Origin: Prorocentrum cordatum
Taxonomy: Eukaryota > Sar > Dinophyceae > Prorocentrales > Prorocentraceae
DNA length: 64,000 nucleotides
Direction: 5' to 3'
Assembly (NCBI GenBank): GCA_963575745.1
Contig: CAUYUJ010022563.1
Span: 41,001 to 105,000, forward strand
The translations under genes were made by a program, and so were the position numbers. Every line of letters starts with the position of its first letter. The first letter of the stretch is position 1. Below the pieces are notes generated by a model. The model was not told the origin of the DNA and did no database searches. It saw only the letters and a list, made by a program, of their open reading frames with translations. Of this stretch, positions 21,867 to 30,519 are shown one piece after another.

Positions 21867-23468
21867 TCACTCGCCTGCCCCGGACGACTCTGAGTGCTCA
21901 ACCAGAAACTCGGCCTCAGCTACCGAGCCCCGCGCTTTGGCGGAAGTATACGCAAACGCAGTAAGCCCTCGCCAACCGCCTGAGTAGAACAGTGCTGTTG
22001 GACCGTTAGCACGAAGGCACTCCGTGGCCCAACCTCTACGAAAGGCATGCGTGCCCCACGCCACCGCATCAGCGAAGCCGCAGCCTTGAGCAGCGAGCTT
22101 AAGCACAGCAAGGCTCATCGCGTATGTCATGCCTGGGAAAATGACATTATTCCCAGCTTCAGCCTGCGGCGCCGTGTCTGTAGACGCAGAAGCCGCGGCA
22201 CCACTCGCGAGCTTGGCCCGGAGCTTGTACCGGGCGACCACCCGGCATACACCACACAGTGCCTTCCCTTGGAGATCACAAACGCACCTGCGAGTGACAA
22301 CGACAGGTTCAGAATAGCACTTTCTATTCATGAATGTGATGTCCACGACATTCCGCCCTTCCACAGTCACACTGATCGACACGGGAGCTGTGTCGGAGCC
22401 CAGCTGCAAGACTTCGCCGTAGCGCAAACAAAACTGCCGCGCCACTACGAAAGACTCACCGATGTCAATGAAGCCGTTCCCGGAACACCACCGTGACAAT
22501 TCTTTTGTCTGCTCTGCAGAGGCACGGATCTTCGGCCGCCGCAGCGCCCGCCCTGCCTTCTCAGCTCCCCGCACAACACGTGCTGTGTCCGCAAGGGGGC
22601 CCACAGAACAGTGCAACCAGACTAAGACAGTGCGAATGTGCGACAAATATCTTGACAAAGTAGCCGCACTCCTGAAGAGACAAACGTACGCATCCAATAT
22701 ACCCTGTGTTGGTGGCCATGGCGGGACCCTGCAGAAGAGAACGACTTGGCCATAGAGTCTCAGTGCCGAGGCATAACCTGCAGCGCTGGCCTTCCATCCG
22801 CAAAATTCCAACCACATCGCCTGCTCCGCCATCGCTGTTGGGGCAGTGCCATCGCGCGAGATACGTGCGATCTCCTGCCGCGGTGCTCCGGGGGGACTGT
22901 GCAATGCCAGAGCGTCTGCTTGTGCCATGGCAGCAATAGCGTCGGCAAGGACGTGCGGCGCAGGGAGCCGGCCAGACGTCCGCGCCGCAGTGCATAGCCG
23001 CAACGCCGCCCTCGCCACAGCTTGTTCCTCGGGCGTGGAACCTGCCTTTCGCCGCGCCATGGCCGGAAGCAGAGCTGCCTGGCGCACCTGTGGCGACTGC
23101 GGACACTGTGCAGGCGAAGCGATTTCCTTTGCCACACTTTGACCACAGGATTTACACAAATCCAAGAAGGAGCTGACGACAGCAAGAGACACTCTCGAGA
23201 ACGCGCCCCACACCTCAACAGCTTCCTCGGGCGTGATGCCCAAGAAATCAGATGGCGCCACGGCCCCTTCCTGCCGGAGATTTGCCTCCACCGTGCGTAC
23301 ATCCACCGGGACATCCGCGATGCCCGCCGCGCGCCTGAGCAGCTGCGTCAAGACAGTCTCGGGTGTATCTTGCGGAGCCGGTTCGGGCAGTCTCGGCCGC
23401 ACTTGCCGGGCAGCATCGCCGCCGGCCAAGGCAGCCCGCTCCCGACTGCCGGCAATGAACTCAAGCAT
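21867..23468 (-). CDS. tyrosine recombinase of element A
   Basis: This is the integrase of the element, expected to insert a circular DNA copy at a short homologous core. Start: the ATG opening MLEFIAGSRE is preferred because B (MALRFIDKSRA) and C (MLHFIGQSRA) begin alike; an ATG 20 codons upstream directly follows a TGA. Numbering from that upstream ATG, the signatures are Arg369 in CLRYGEVL, Lys403 in NRKCYSEP, His494 and Arg497 in GTHAFRRGW, Trp519, and Tyr527 in GLTAFAY. A C-x-C-x7-C-G-x-C cluster (415-428) lies between Lys and His. It is in the same frame as pol but behind three stops (TAG, TGA, TGA), so it is probably translated separately. Confidence 0.9.
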   Translation of the reverse strand: MLEFIAGSRERAALAGGDAARQVRPRLPEPAPQDTPETVLTQLLRRAAGIADVPVDVRTVEANLRQEGAVAPSDFLGITPEEAVEVWGAFSRVSLAVVSSFLDLCKSCGQSVAKEIASPAQCPQSPQVRQAALLPAMARRKAGSTPEEQAVARAALRLCTAARTSGRLPAPHVLADAIAAMAQADALALHSPPGAPRQEIARISRDGTAPTAMAEQAMWLEFCGWKASAAGYASALRLYGQVVLFCRVPPWPPTQGILDAYVCLFRSAATLSRYLSHIRTVLVWLHCSVGPLADTARVVRGAEKAGRALRRPKIRASAEQTKELSRWCSGNGFIDIGESFVVARQFCLRYGEVLQLGSDTAPVSISVTVEGRNVVDITFMNRKCYSEPVVVTRRCVCDLQGKALCGVCRVVARYKLRAKLASGAAASASTDTAPQAEAGNNVIFPGMTYAMSLAVLKLAAQGCGFADAVAWGTHAFRRGWATECLRANGPTALFYSGGWRGLTAFAYTSAKARGSVAEAEFLVEHSESSGAGE

Positions 23469-23582
23469 TGAGCCAAACCGGCTACTGATGACGAGAGTCC
23501 AAACGCAAACATTGCTACAAACCCGCATTCAGCCACTCTTGGCCGCAATGGCCTCAGATGATGCATTTTTTTTTCAACAGCA

Positions 23583-25709
23583 CTACGGTGACCAAGGCAG
23601 TGCGGACGGCCATGCCCACTCGAGCTGACGGAATCCGCGGGACTGAAAAGCCAAGACAGAATCGTCCCAAGTTTCTTGCCGAGTCGGGCCGTCAGCAATA
23701 TTTAACTTGCTAGGCACTCGGAAAGCGTGCAAAAGCATGCACGCGCTGGCTACTTCAAACCAGAAACCGGTGATCACATCATTTAAGTCACTTTGCCGGC
23801 TCGCTCCGCGAACCAGCGCGTGCAAGGCTGGATTGCAATCGACGAACATGATTATCTCACACTCAGCGAGCCCATGCTCGATCAGACAGCGCACAGCACA
23901 AATCGCAGCAACGAGTTCCCAAAGCACTATCTGCGTCCGGCGCGCGTGCGCCCACGCCCACGCCTCCTGGGGCACCCTGGTGGCCCCCCAGGCGCGGAAA
24001 GCGGGATGCACAATCGCAAAAGCTATGTGGCCATCCCCTGCGGCATCCGTATAAACGACACACCTGGGCAGAGATAGCGGCTGGAGCGATACCCGGCGCG
24101 TGGGGACGCTGCCTAGGAACCGGCACCACCATTGCAGTGCTGTGCGGACTCTAGAAGTGAGCGTCCCCGAGGACCTGTGGGCTTGCCAATGCAGCGCTGC
24201 CAAATATGCACGAGCCCCCTTGCCGAAGACAACGCTGCCTGCCCAGCTCAGCCGCCCTGCCAGCCGCTTCGCTTCGGAAGGGCGCAGGACATTCTCGCTG
24301 AGTGCACGCGTGATAACAGCCAGCCACTTCTCTCTCTTATGCTTTCCAACGCAGAAAATGAAAGCACCTGGCACAGAGCTTACTTCCACGCCGAGCATGG
24401 TAGCCGCAGTGACGTTGTGCACACGTTTCTTCGGCTCGAGTTCCCAGCCGGTCAGCTGGAGCATCTGCTGCGCACACGCCGCGGTGCCCGCTGGCCCCGT
24501 GAGCGCCCTATGTGCCCCCTGGGCGCGGTCCGCCGAAAATAAATCATCAACGAACCGAGGATACGCAATGTACAATTCTCGCGCCAGGAGCGCCTGCAGA
24601 AACGAGCCCAATCTATGCCAACTATATACAGAAGCTCGCGACCCGAATGGGCAACATAGCAACTGTAAACCTTTGCCGGACAAAGCGGCGCTTTGCCAAG
24701 TCACAACTGCAAAAGGCAAGTGCTGAGACAGGAGCGGGAGCGATTTGAATGCACCCTTAAAGTCCTCTTTCCTGAACCGGAACTCGCAATCTGCAGGCTG
24801 GCCACGGGCAAGCCGCACAGCCAAGGACACCAATGTATCCAGCGTATCCACTGGCATTGGCTCGCCAACAGCTGTCGCCGAATTCACAAGCGAGGCAGTG
24901 AAATCATCAATCAATCGCACTTTCGGGCACACACTACCCCGCTCATCTTCCTTCCACCCCTCCAGGGCAGGAAAGCGTGCAGAAATGATAGACGCTGCCG
25001 TGTTCAGCCGCGTCCACCATGCTTTCTTCTCTCCTACCTCTTGTACACACTTTGCTTCAAAGGCTTCCTCCACCATCGGGTGCGCGCCGGTCGGCCTGCG
25101 CGCCCTGTGCAACGTAGCAACGTTGTGCTCCTCACAATGGCGGAACAGAAACTCAGGAGTGAACGACAGCTGCGGGAAAGGCACTGGCGGCAAAATGCCC
25201 GAGCGCGGCAATTCCCCTATCAACGGAAAACCAAATTTCAGATGCTCAATGAGCAACTGGTCTGGCCACTCGATCGCCTCCAGCATTTCGGCCACGAGAA
25301 ACAAATTCTTATCCAGCCCGAGCACGCACTGGCAGTGCGCTGGCAATCGCGATACTGCCCGCCGCCACGCAGGGTCTGTCACACGTTTCCTATCAGCCCA
25401 ATACTGGAGCTTGCTCGCACGATGTTCGTGCAATTCAGAATCCGTTAAAGATTCTGCCCGCTCCAACGCCTCAACTATTATTGCTGGCATTGCCGCGGGC
25501 CCTTCAAAGGCTGGCAAAGTACAGGCCCATTCAAGATGATCCCACGCACACATGGACTCAAGCAAAACTGAATCGGCCAACAGCGCGCTGACAGCCTCGC
25601 TCAAAGTGGCAAACCCACCAAGCGCACGCTGCCGCCCACTATCTTCGCTTAGAACACTTGTACCGGTACTGCTTGCGTCGTCCTCGGACGCAGGCTTCTC
25701 TGGCGAAGC
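23583..25709 (-). CDS. reverse transcriptase-RNase H of element A (same frame as gag)
   Basis: The frame is open from the codon after the gag TGA. Numbering from the TTG at 25604: RT fingers VRLIDDFTAS (229-238), motif A RKEDFKGAF (Asp281), motif B CCPFGSRASVYSW (318-329), motif C YPRFVDDLF (Asp353, Asp354), then thumb. RNase H follows: Asp520 in VVYTDAAG, Glu563 in LWELVAA, Asp589 in FVDCNPAL, Asp638 in NIADGPTR. All catalytic residues are present and there is no internal stop. There is no methyltransferase or protease domain. The role is copying element RNA and removing it from the hybrid. It ends with TAG. The first in-frame ATG is at codon 18, just before the conserved DHLEWACTLP block. 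Confidence 0.9.
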   Translation of the reverse strand, partial: ASPEKPASEDDASSTGTSVLSEDSGRQRALGGFATLSEAVSALLADSVLLESMCAWDHLEWACTLPAFEGPAAMPAIIVEALERAESLTDSELHEHRASKLQYWADRKRVTDPAWRRAVSRLPAHCQCVLGLDKNLFLVAEMLEAIEWPDQLLIEHLKFGFPLIGELPRSGILPPVPFPQLSFTPEFLFRHCEEHNVATLHRARRPTGAHPMVEEAFEAKCVQEVGEKKAWWTRLNTAASIISARFPALEGWKEDERGSVCPKVRLIDDFTASLVNSATAVGEPMPVDTLDTLVSLAVRLARGQPADCEFRFRKEDFKGAFKSLPLLSQHLPFAVVTWQSAALSGKGLQLLCCPFGSRASVYSWHRLGSFLQALLARELYIAYPRFVDDLFSADRAQGAHRALTGPAGTAACAQQMLQLTGWELEPKKRVHNVTAATMLGVEVSSVPGAFIFCVGKHKREKWLAVITRALSENVLRPSEAKRLAGRLSWAGSVVFGKGARAYLAALHWQAHRSSGTLTSRVRTALQWWCRFLGSVPTRRVSLQPLSLPRCVVYTDAAGDGHIAFAIVHPAFRAWGATRVPQEAWAWAHARRTQIVLWELVAAICAVRCLIEHGLAECEIIMFVDCNPALHALVRGASRQSDLNDVITGFWFEVASACMLLHAFRVPSKLNIADGPTRQETWDDSVLAFQSRGFRQLEWAWPSALPWSP

Positions 25710-27182
25710 TCACTTCTTCTTCCCGTCGTACCACCCCTGCTGATACCAGCCATCCTTCCTGGTGTTACGACTCCTGGAACGGCCGCGCTGGCTGGGAGGC
25801 TTCCTCGGCGGCGAACGCACGGGCCGGTTATCGCCCTTGCCACTCTTGCCGCCCTTGCCGACAGCCTTACCGCCGCTGCCACGACCGTGATGCCCAGCCG
25901 CGCTCTGAGCAGACGACCCCGCTGCAGCAGCTGATGCGAATTTCGCAACCCTGCCAGCGCCAGACTGCGCTTTATCTTTTGCTGCCCTGGCCGTGTCGTC
26001 GTTCAGCTCGAGGAGCCAGCGCAGCACGTTGGGCTTCTCACGCTCCAGTTCCGTGGCCATCTCTTTCCGCACCTTGACGTCATAGTGGTACGCTGTGGCC
26101 ACACCACCATGCTCCTCCGCCACCCGGGTGAGGATGAAGACATACGACAGGAGGTGCGTCTGAGAGCAAACCTTCATCATGACGAGCTTGAGGCCCCACG
26201 AGAACACATGCCCCAGGAACGTGGCGAAGCCCTGGTAGTGCACCCGCTCTTCCAAGGAGCGCGCCTTCTTCATGTCGAGCGCGGCTTTGAGCCGATCATC
26301 CCAACTGCCGCCGCTCGGCATCAAATCGATTGCTGGCGACCTCGTCCACGCTGGCCGGTGCAATGCCATCAGGTCATCTGCGTCTGCACTGCCGACGTAG
26401 ACGCGGCCCTTTTCTGCAGCTATCTTTCCGGCCGCTTCCCACTTGGCCAGAAGATCCTCTGATGGCAGAGCTTCTGGTGGGAACTCTGATAGGCCTACGT
26501 CTTCGATCCTCTTGGCGTAATTGAAAGACAACCCTTTGGGTTTAGTTGTCTGCTTCTCTTTCTCGGCCTGACACTTTACGAACTCTGTGAGAGCATCCTT
26601 CAAACCGTTGTCGCCCAGTTGCCCATCTTTAGAGCCTTGTGCCACCTCCATTCCCGCTGATTTCGCGAAAGCAGCCTGGACACGCAAGGCGAACACAACC
26701 ATGGCCGGAGTCATCTTGAGAGTCTTCCAACTCTCCGGATTGCCTTCTTCATTGAATGGCGTGTCGCCAGCTTTGAAGTTGGCCTTGATCACGTCGCGGA
26801 CGTAGTCGTCCGCGTAATCTTCCGGTTGCGTGCTGCACACCACGTCGGCGAGCAGCCGCCCGACGCCCGTGTAGAAGCGCAGGTCATGCTTCCCACGAGC
26901 TTGGGGCTCCACGTCCAAGACCGTTTCCATCCACTGGACGCGGACATCCATCTCAGTCTTGTTGAACGCGCTAGCCGGCAGACCAGCGAGGTCCGCGCGG
27001 ATCTCTTCAGGGGCGACCCACGCCACGAGGCCCACCCCGCGGTGCCAGCAGACACCCACGGGCAGGACGAGGACGTCCCAGGGAGACGACGGACAGACAG
27101 ACCGACAGACAGACGACAGACCGACAGACACACAGACAGGACGGACGGACAGACAGACCCACACCCGCCGTCCGCAGGACAC
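25710..27182 (-). CDS. Gag-like protein of element A
   Basis: This would be the structural protein of the element's ribonucleoprotein particle. It aligns with the element B Gag from PEEIRADLAGLPASAFN (near 27010) to the tail. Shared signatures are AEEHGGVATAYHYDV and DNRPVRSP, the latter in a basic, Ser/Arg-rich C-terminus (about the last 110 residues) likely to bind RNA. There is no CCHC knuckle. The codons before about 27013 are translation of the GACA-rich A1 repeat and probably not protein. No ATG precedes the conserved N-terminus in this frame, so initiation (non-AUG, or splicing from another A1 frame such as the ATG at 27223) is unresolved. It ends with AAG AAG AAG TGA (25712-25710), and the frame continues into pol. 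Confidence 0.75.
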   Translation of the reverse strand: MSCGRRVWVCLSVRPVCVSVGLSSVCRSVCPSSPWDVLVLPVGVCWHRGVGLVAWVAPEEIRADLAGLPASAFNKTEMDVRVQWMETVLDVEPQARGKHDLRFYTGVGRLLADVVCSTQPEDYADDYVRDVIKANFKAGDTPFNEEGNPESWKTLKMTPAMVVFALRVQAAFAKSAGMEVAQGSKDGQLGDNGLKDALTEFVKCQAEKEKQTTKPKGLSFNYAKRIEDVGLSEFPPEALPSEDLLAKWEAAGKIAAEKGRVYVGSADADDLMALHRPAWTRSPAIDLMPSGGSWDDRLKAALDMKKARSLEERVHYQGFATFLGHVFSWGLKLVMMKVCSQTHLLSYVFILTRVAEEHGGVATAYHYDVKVRKEMATELEREKPNVLRWLLELNDDTARAAKDKAQSGAGRVAKFASAAAAGSSAQSAAGHHGRGSGGKAVGKGGKSGKGDNRPVRSPPRKPPSQRGRSRSRNTRKDGWYQQGWYDGKKK

Positions 27183-27353
27183 GGCGCGTTAGCTGACCCA
27201 CCAGGGCGGGTGAAGTCCGCCACCCCCAGTTGGAGGTATCCAAGCTTCGTGCGTTCTGCTAGGAGCTCAAGGCCATTAGGCTAGGAGGAGCGTGGCACCG
27301 CTAGCTCCTGAAATTTTCCTGCCCTCCAAACCGCTGCGCGATTTGAGGGCTAA
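27016..27353 (-). repeat. element A repeat A1 (5' terminus)
   Basis: 338 bp, matching 21334-21671. It contains a GACA/GACG tandem stretch (27080-27165). Its inner edge coincides with the start of conserved gag sequence, so it acts as the 5' leader. Confidence 0.95.
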
Positions 27354-28469
27354 GAAATGCCAGGTCCTGCAACACTCGCAGATGCCATTTTGGTTTTGGC
27401 CAAAATTGACGGGGATGTGTTTCCGCTGCCCTCTTCTTCGCCAAGGCAAGAGCTGACTCGCAGCCGCCATATTGTCGACTTGGAGGCCATGCGCGAGCAG
27501 GCTGTGTGGCTCGAATTTTGCGGGTGGCGCGCCAGTGCGCGAGGCTACTCTTCTGCAGTGCGGTTGTACGGCCAGGTGGCTTTGCACTCGGCATCTGCAC
27601 CTTGGCCGCCGACGACGCCCGTGGTTGACGCATATATCAGTTTATTTCGGAGTGCAGGGACCTTGGCGCGATACTTGTCCCACCTCCGCACTGTGCTGCA
27701 TTGGATGCGTTTCCCTTTGGGCGCCCTGGCAGATACGGCCCGGGTCGTCCGTGGCGCTGAAAAGGCAGGCCGGTCGTTCAGACGGCCTCGCGTTCGTGCC
27801 ACCGCTGCTGAGACCAAAGCTCTGTCCACGTGGTGCTCGGCGTTCGGCCTGCCCGACGTTGGGGCGTCCTGGGTCGTGGCGCGTCATTTCTGTTTACGGT
27901 ATGGCGAGGTTCTCCAGATTGGATCGGTGACAGCGCCAGTCTGCCTCGCCGCGGCGGCTGGTACGCGCAAGGAGGTGTCCATCACTTTCACCAACAGGAA
28001 ATGCTACAGCGAGCCCGTGCAAGTGGTTCGGAGGTGCATATGCGCCCTCCAGGGTAAAGCGCTTTGTGGAGTATGTGTGCTTGTTTCTCGCCACAGCTGT
28101 CATTCCGGAGCGCTGTTTCCTGGCCTGACATATTCGGAAAGCCTTGCCACGCTGAAGGTGGCGGCTCAGGCGTGCGGCATAGAAAACGCCATGTTCTGGG
28201 GAACGCATGCTTTTCGCCGAGGTTGGGCGACGGATTGTTTGCAGGCGAACGGCCCCACTGCCTTGTTTTATTCTGGTGGGTGGCGCGGGCTCACCGCGTT
28301 CGCGTACGCCTCGGCCAGGGCGCGGGGGAACGTGGCGGCAGCAGAGTTCTTAGTTGAACACTCAGATTCGTCGGACGCTGCCGAGTAAAAATGCTCCTGC
28401 TTGCATGGGGGGGCACAGGTACCAGTAGCAAACCGCTTCGCGCAGCTGTCCGGACCCACCTGGGTGCAG

Positions 28470-28575
28470 TGGGTGCCCTGGAGGTTTCCCAGGGCGGCCC
28501 CAGCCAGCTGCACGTATGTGTGTTGCCCATTGCACGTGTGGGAACGCGTGAATGTACATGCGAGGAATAATTTTA
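28470..28575 (+). repeat. element C repeat B1
   Basis: 106 bp from TGGGTGCCCTGGAGG to GGAATAATTTTA, copied at 28995-29100. Confidence 0.85.
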
Positions 28576-28994
28576 GTCGCCCCTAAATCACGAGGCACGA
28601 GTGGTTTGGGGGGCAGTGAAATTTGAGGAGCAGGATTCTTGTCCACTCTTAGCCTCTTGGCTTCCTGGCCTCCTAGCTTCGTGCGTTTGGCTCATGGCCG
28701 GTAGCCTCCTACGGAGGCTGCGGAGTTGGAGGGGAAGTTCTTGCTCACGCCTGGCCCGTTCAGGGTGCGGTTTCCTTCTCTGCCCGTCTGTCCGTGTCCG
28801 TCCGTCCGTGTCCGTCTGTCGTTGGTCACCAGGGGCCTTGTGGACCCTGCGTCAGCACGCGGACGCAGCAGCGCCTGCGGGGTCAGGGGGTGCGCGTGCG
28901 CATCGCTTCTCGTGGGGCTGCCGCTGCCGCGGTGCAGGCTGCTCTCGGGTTGGGTTGCTTTCCCCGCCCACCCGCTCCCTCGCGTTCCGCTGGT
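28576..28994 (+). repeat. element C A2-like segment
   Basis: Follows B1 directly. It starts with CGCCCCTAAATCACGAGG and later GGTTTGGGGGGCAG, the same stem-loop plan as the A ends of elements A and G. Its partner A1 was lost with the 5' truncation. Confidence 0.6.
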
Positions 28995-29100
28995 TGGGTG
29001 CCCTGGAGGTTTCCCAGGGCGGCCCCAGCCAGCTGCACGTATGTGTGTTGCCCATTGCACGTGTGGGAACGCGTGAATGTACATGCGAGGAATAATTTTA
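28995..29100 (+). repeat. element C repeat B2 (3' terminus)
   Basis: Second copy of the 106 bp repeat; homology ends exactly at 29100. It is distantly similar to the B repeat of element A (shared GCCAGCTGCACGT). Confidence 0.85.
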
Positions 29101-29610
29101 TCTACAGTCCTGATCGATCAAGGCAGTTCTCTATAACGGGCGCTGCCAAACTGGGAGCCTGCTCAGATTAGGCAAGCTGTCTGCCGGCCGAGGCGTGGCT
29201 GAACACGCGGCCTGCGCTGCCTCCAGGAGGCGCTGCTTCCGAGCGTGTGCGGAGAATTTTGTATAAAAATTCCGCATCACGTCCAGAGATGCCCAGCCGC
29301 CCTGGCCCTGCACGAGTTCCTCCGGCAGAAAAGCGGCGTGTTTCCACCACTGGGCGCCGCCCTTGCGCAGGCTGTGCGTGCCGATCTGCGAATCGTGCAT
29401 GTGGTGGGACAGCATGCGCCTGAATGAGTCCGCAGAGACTGGTTTCAAGGCCGCTATGCCTGTGACACAAAACAGCACGCCGGTGTCCTCCTGCCGCAGC
29501 GCCGCCCTCTGGGACACCCAAGCCCGGAACAGCTTCGCAGGGCACAGGGGCCCGAGCGGCGGTAGCTCGGGGATCCAGACGAGCAAGCCCTCGCCGAAGG
29601 GGTCGTTTTT

Positions 29611-30484
29611 CATGGCGCGTAAACTTGTTTCCGTCACAGGAAAATCATCAGGAGCAAGCCCTCGCATTGTTTTCTCCTTCCTTCTTCGCCTCTATGCCTC
29701 TTCGCCTGCCTCGCGGGCTAGTAGTCCTGGGCAGGCCGGCGATTCCGTGGAACGGCAGAGGTAAGCTCCTGGGCGTGGCTCTGCTGGCGTGGGGTTTCTC
29801 GAGGCTTACCCGCGCCTCGTCGCCACAGCCCGCGTTCCTCGTTGCCTAGGCGTGTCCGTTGTCCTCGTCGCTTGAGCTTCCTGGAGGAAGCAGCGTCGAA
29901 AGCTAGTCGATTCTTGCCGCTCCTCGTCGCCTTGACCGCTGGGAGTGTCGTCCTGCCGCTCTTGCACAGCCATGTCCGCCGACTTGGGACCTCTGGCTTG
30001 CCACGCCTACCGACTTGGAGGCCTCTGGCGCCAAGCCCGCCGACTTGGGGGCCTCTGGCATGGGTCCCTGCCTTCTCGCGGGCAAACCCAGGGCCCCTGT
30101 CTTCTCGCGGACAAACCCAAGCCCTAAGGGCTGTTTCCCTTCGGGCCTTTGCCTTTTCGCGGGCAAACCTAGGCTTCCTGCTTTCTCGCGGACAAGTGCT
30201 GCTTCAAGAGCGTGATGCTCTCTGGCGGGAGCGCTCTGTCTGGCGTGCCCGCGCTCGTCGCCACCCTGGCCGCCGAGAGGACATCCTCAGCCATGTCCGC
30301 CGACTTAGAGACCTCTGGCTTGCCACGCCTGCCGATTTGGAGGCCTCTGGCGCTAAGCCCGCCGACTTGGGGGCCTCTGGCAGGGGTCCCTGCCTTTTCG
30401 CGGGCAAACCCAGGGTCGTGTCTTGTCGCGGACAAACGCAAGCCCTAAGGGCTGTTTCTCACCGCGCCTGCGCGCCGTCTCTGG
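29611..30484 (+). repeat. element E repeat A1
   Basis: 874 bp, copied at 33426-34304 with few differences. Contains internal units TCTCGCGGACAAAC and GCCGACTTGGGGGCCTCTGG. Confidence 0.92.
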
Positions 30485-30519
30485 TCGTGGGTTCGGGCCC
30501 CACGGTGGGTGTAAAAACG

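Larger units (their letters stand above)
21180..27353 (-). mobile_element. A: complete YR retroelement with split direct repeats (Ngaro/PAT-like)
   Basis: Reading 5'-3' on the minus strand: A1 (27353-27016), gag, RT-RNase H, YR, B1 (21784-21675), A2 (21671-21334), 44 bp spacer, B2 (21289-21180). A1 and A2 are both 338 bp with about five differences; B1 and B2 are both 110 bp. GAAA stands at the left flank, at the right flank and at the internal A2|B1 junction, so the internal junction has the structure of a circle junction. The element lies in the YR gene of C. Length of about 6.2 kb, split direct repeats, RT-RNase H and no methyltransferase domain resemble the Ngaro group of DIRS-like elements. 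Confidence 0.9.
20679..28388 (+). pseudogene. tyrosine recombinase of element C, interrupted by element A
   Basis: The gene is in two parts: 20679-21179 (167 codons from the conserved ML-x-FI start) and 27357-28388 (343 codons plus TAA). Excising 21180-27356 restores one open frame of 510 residues that aligns end to end with the YRs of A and B. The C-terminal part carries all catalytic signatures: CLRYGEVL (Arg), NRKCYSEP (Lys), GTHAFRRGW (His, Arg), GGWRGLTAFAY (Trp, Tyr), plus the CICALQGKALCGVC zinc-like cluster. So it was intact when A inserted. A short plus-strand frame starting at 27357 is only its 3' exon-like remnant. Confidence 0.9.
19269..29100 (+). mobile_element. C: 5'-truncated YR retroelement, split by element A
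   Basis: Plus-strand element with a truncated RT-RNase H (from about 19266), a YR gene (20679-28388 interrupted at 21179|27357), and a 3' block B1 (28470-28575), A2-like segment (28576-28994), B2 (28995-29100). Gag, the RT palm and A1 are missing. Element A (6.17 kb) sits inside its YR gene. A 23 bp direct repeat with one mismatch flanks it (19246-19268 and 29101-29123). Confidence 0.8.
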
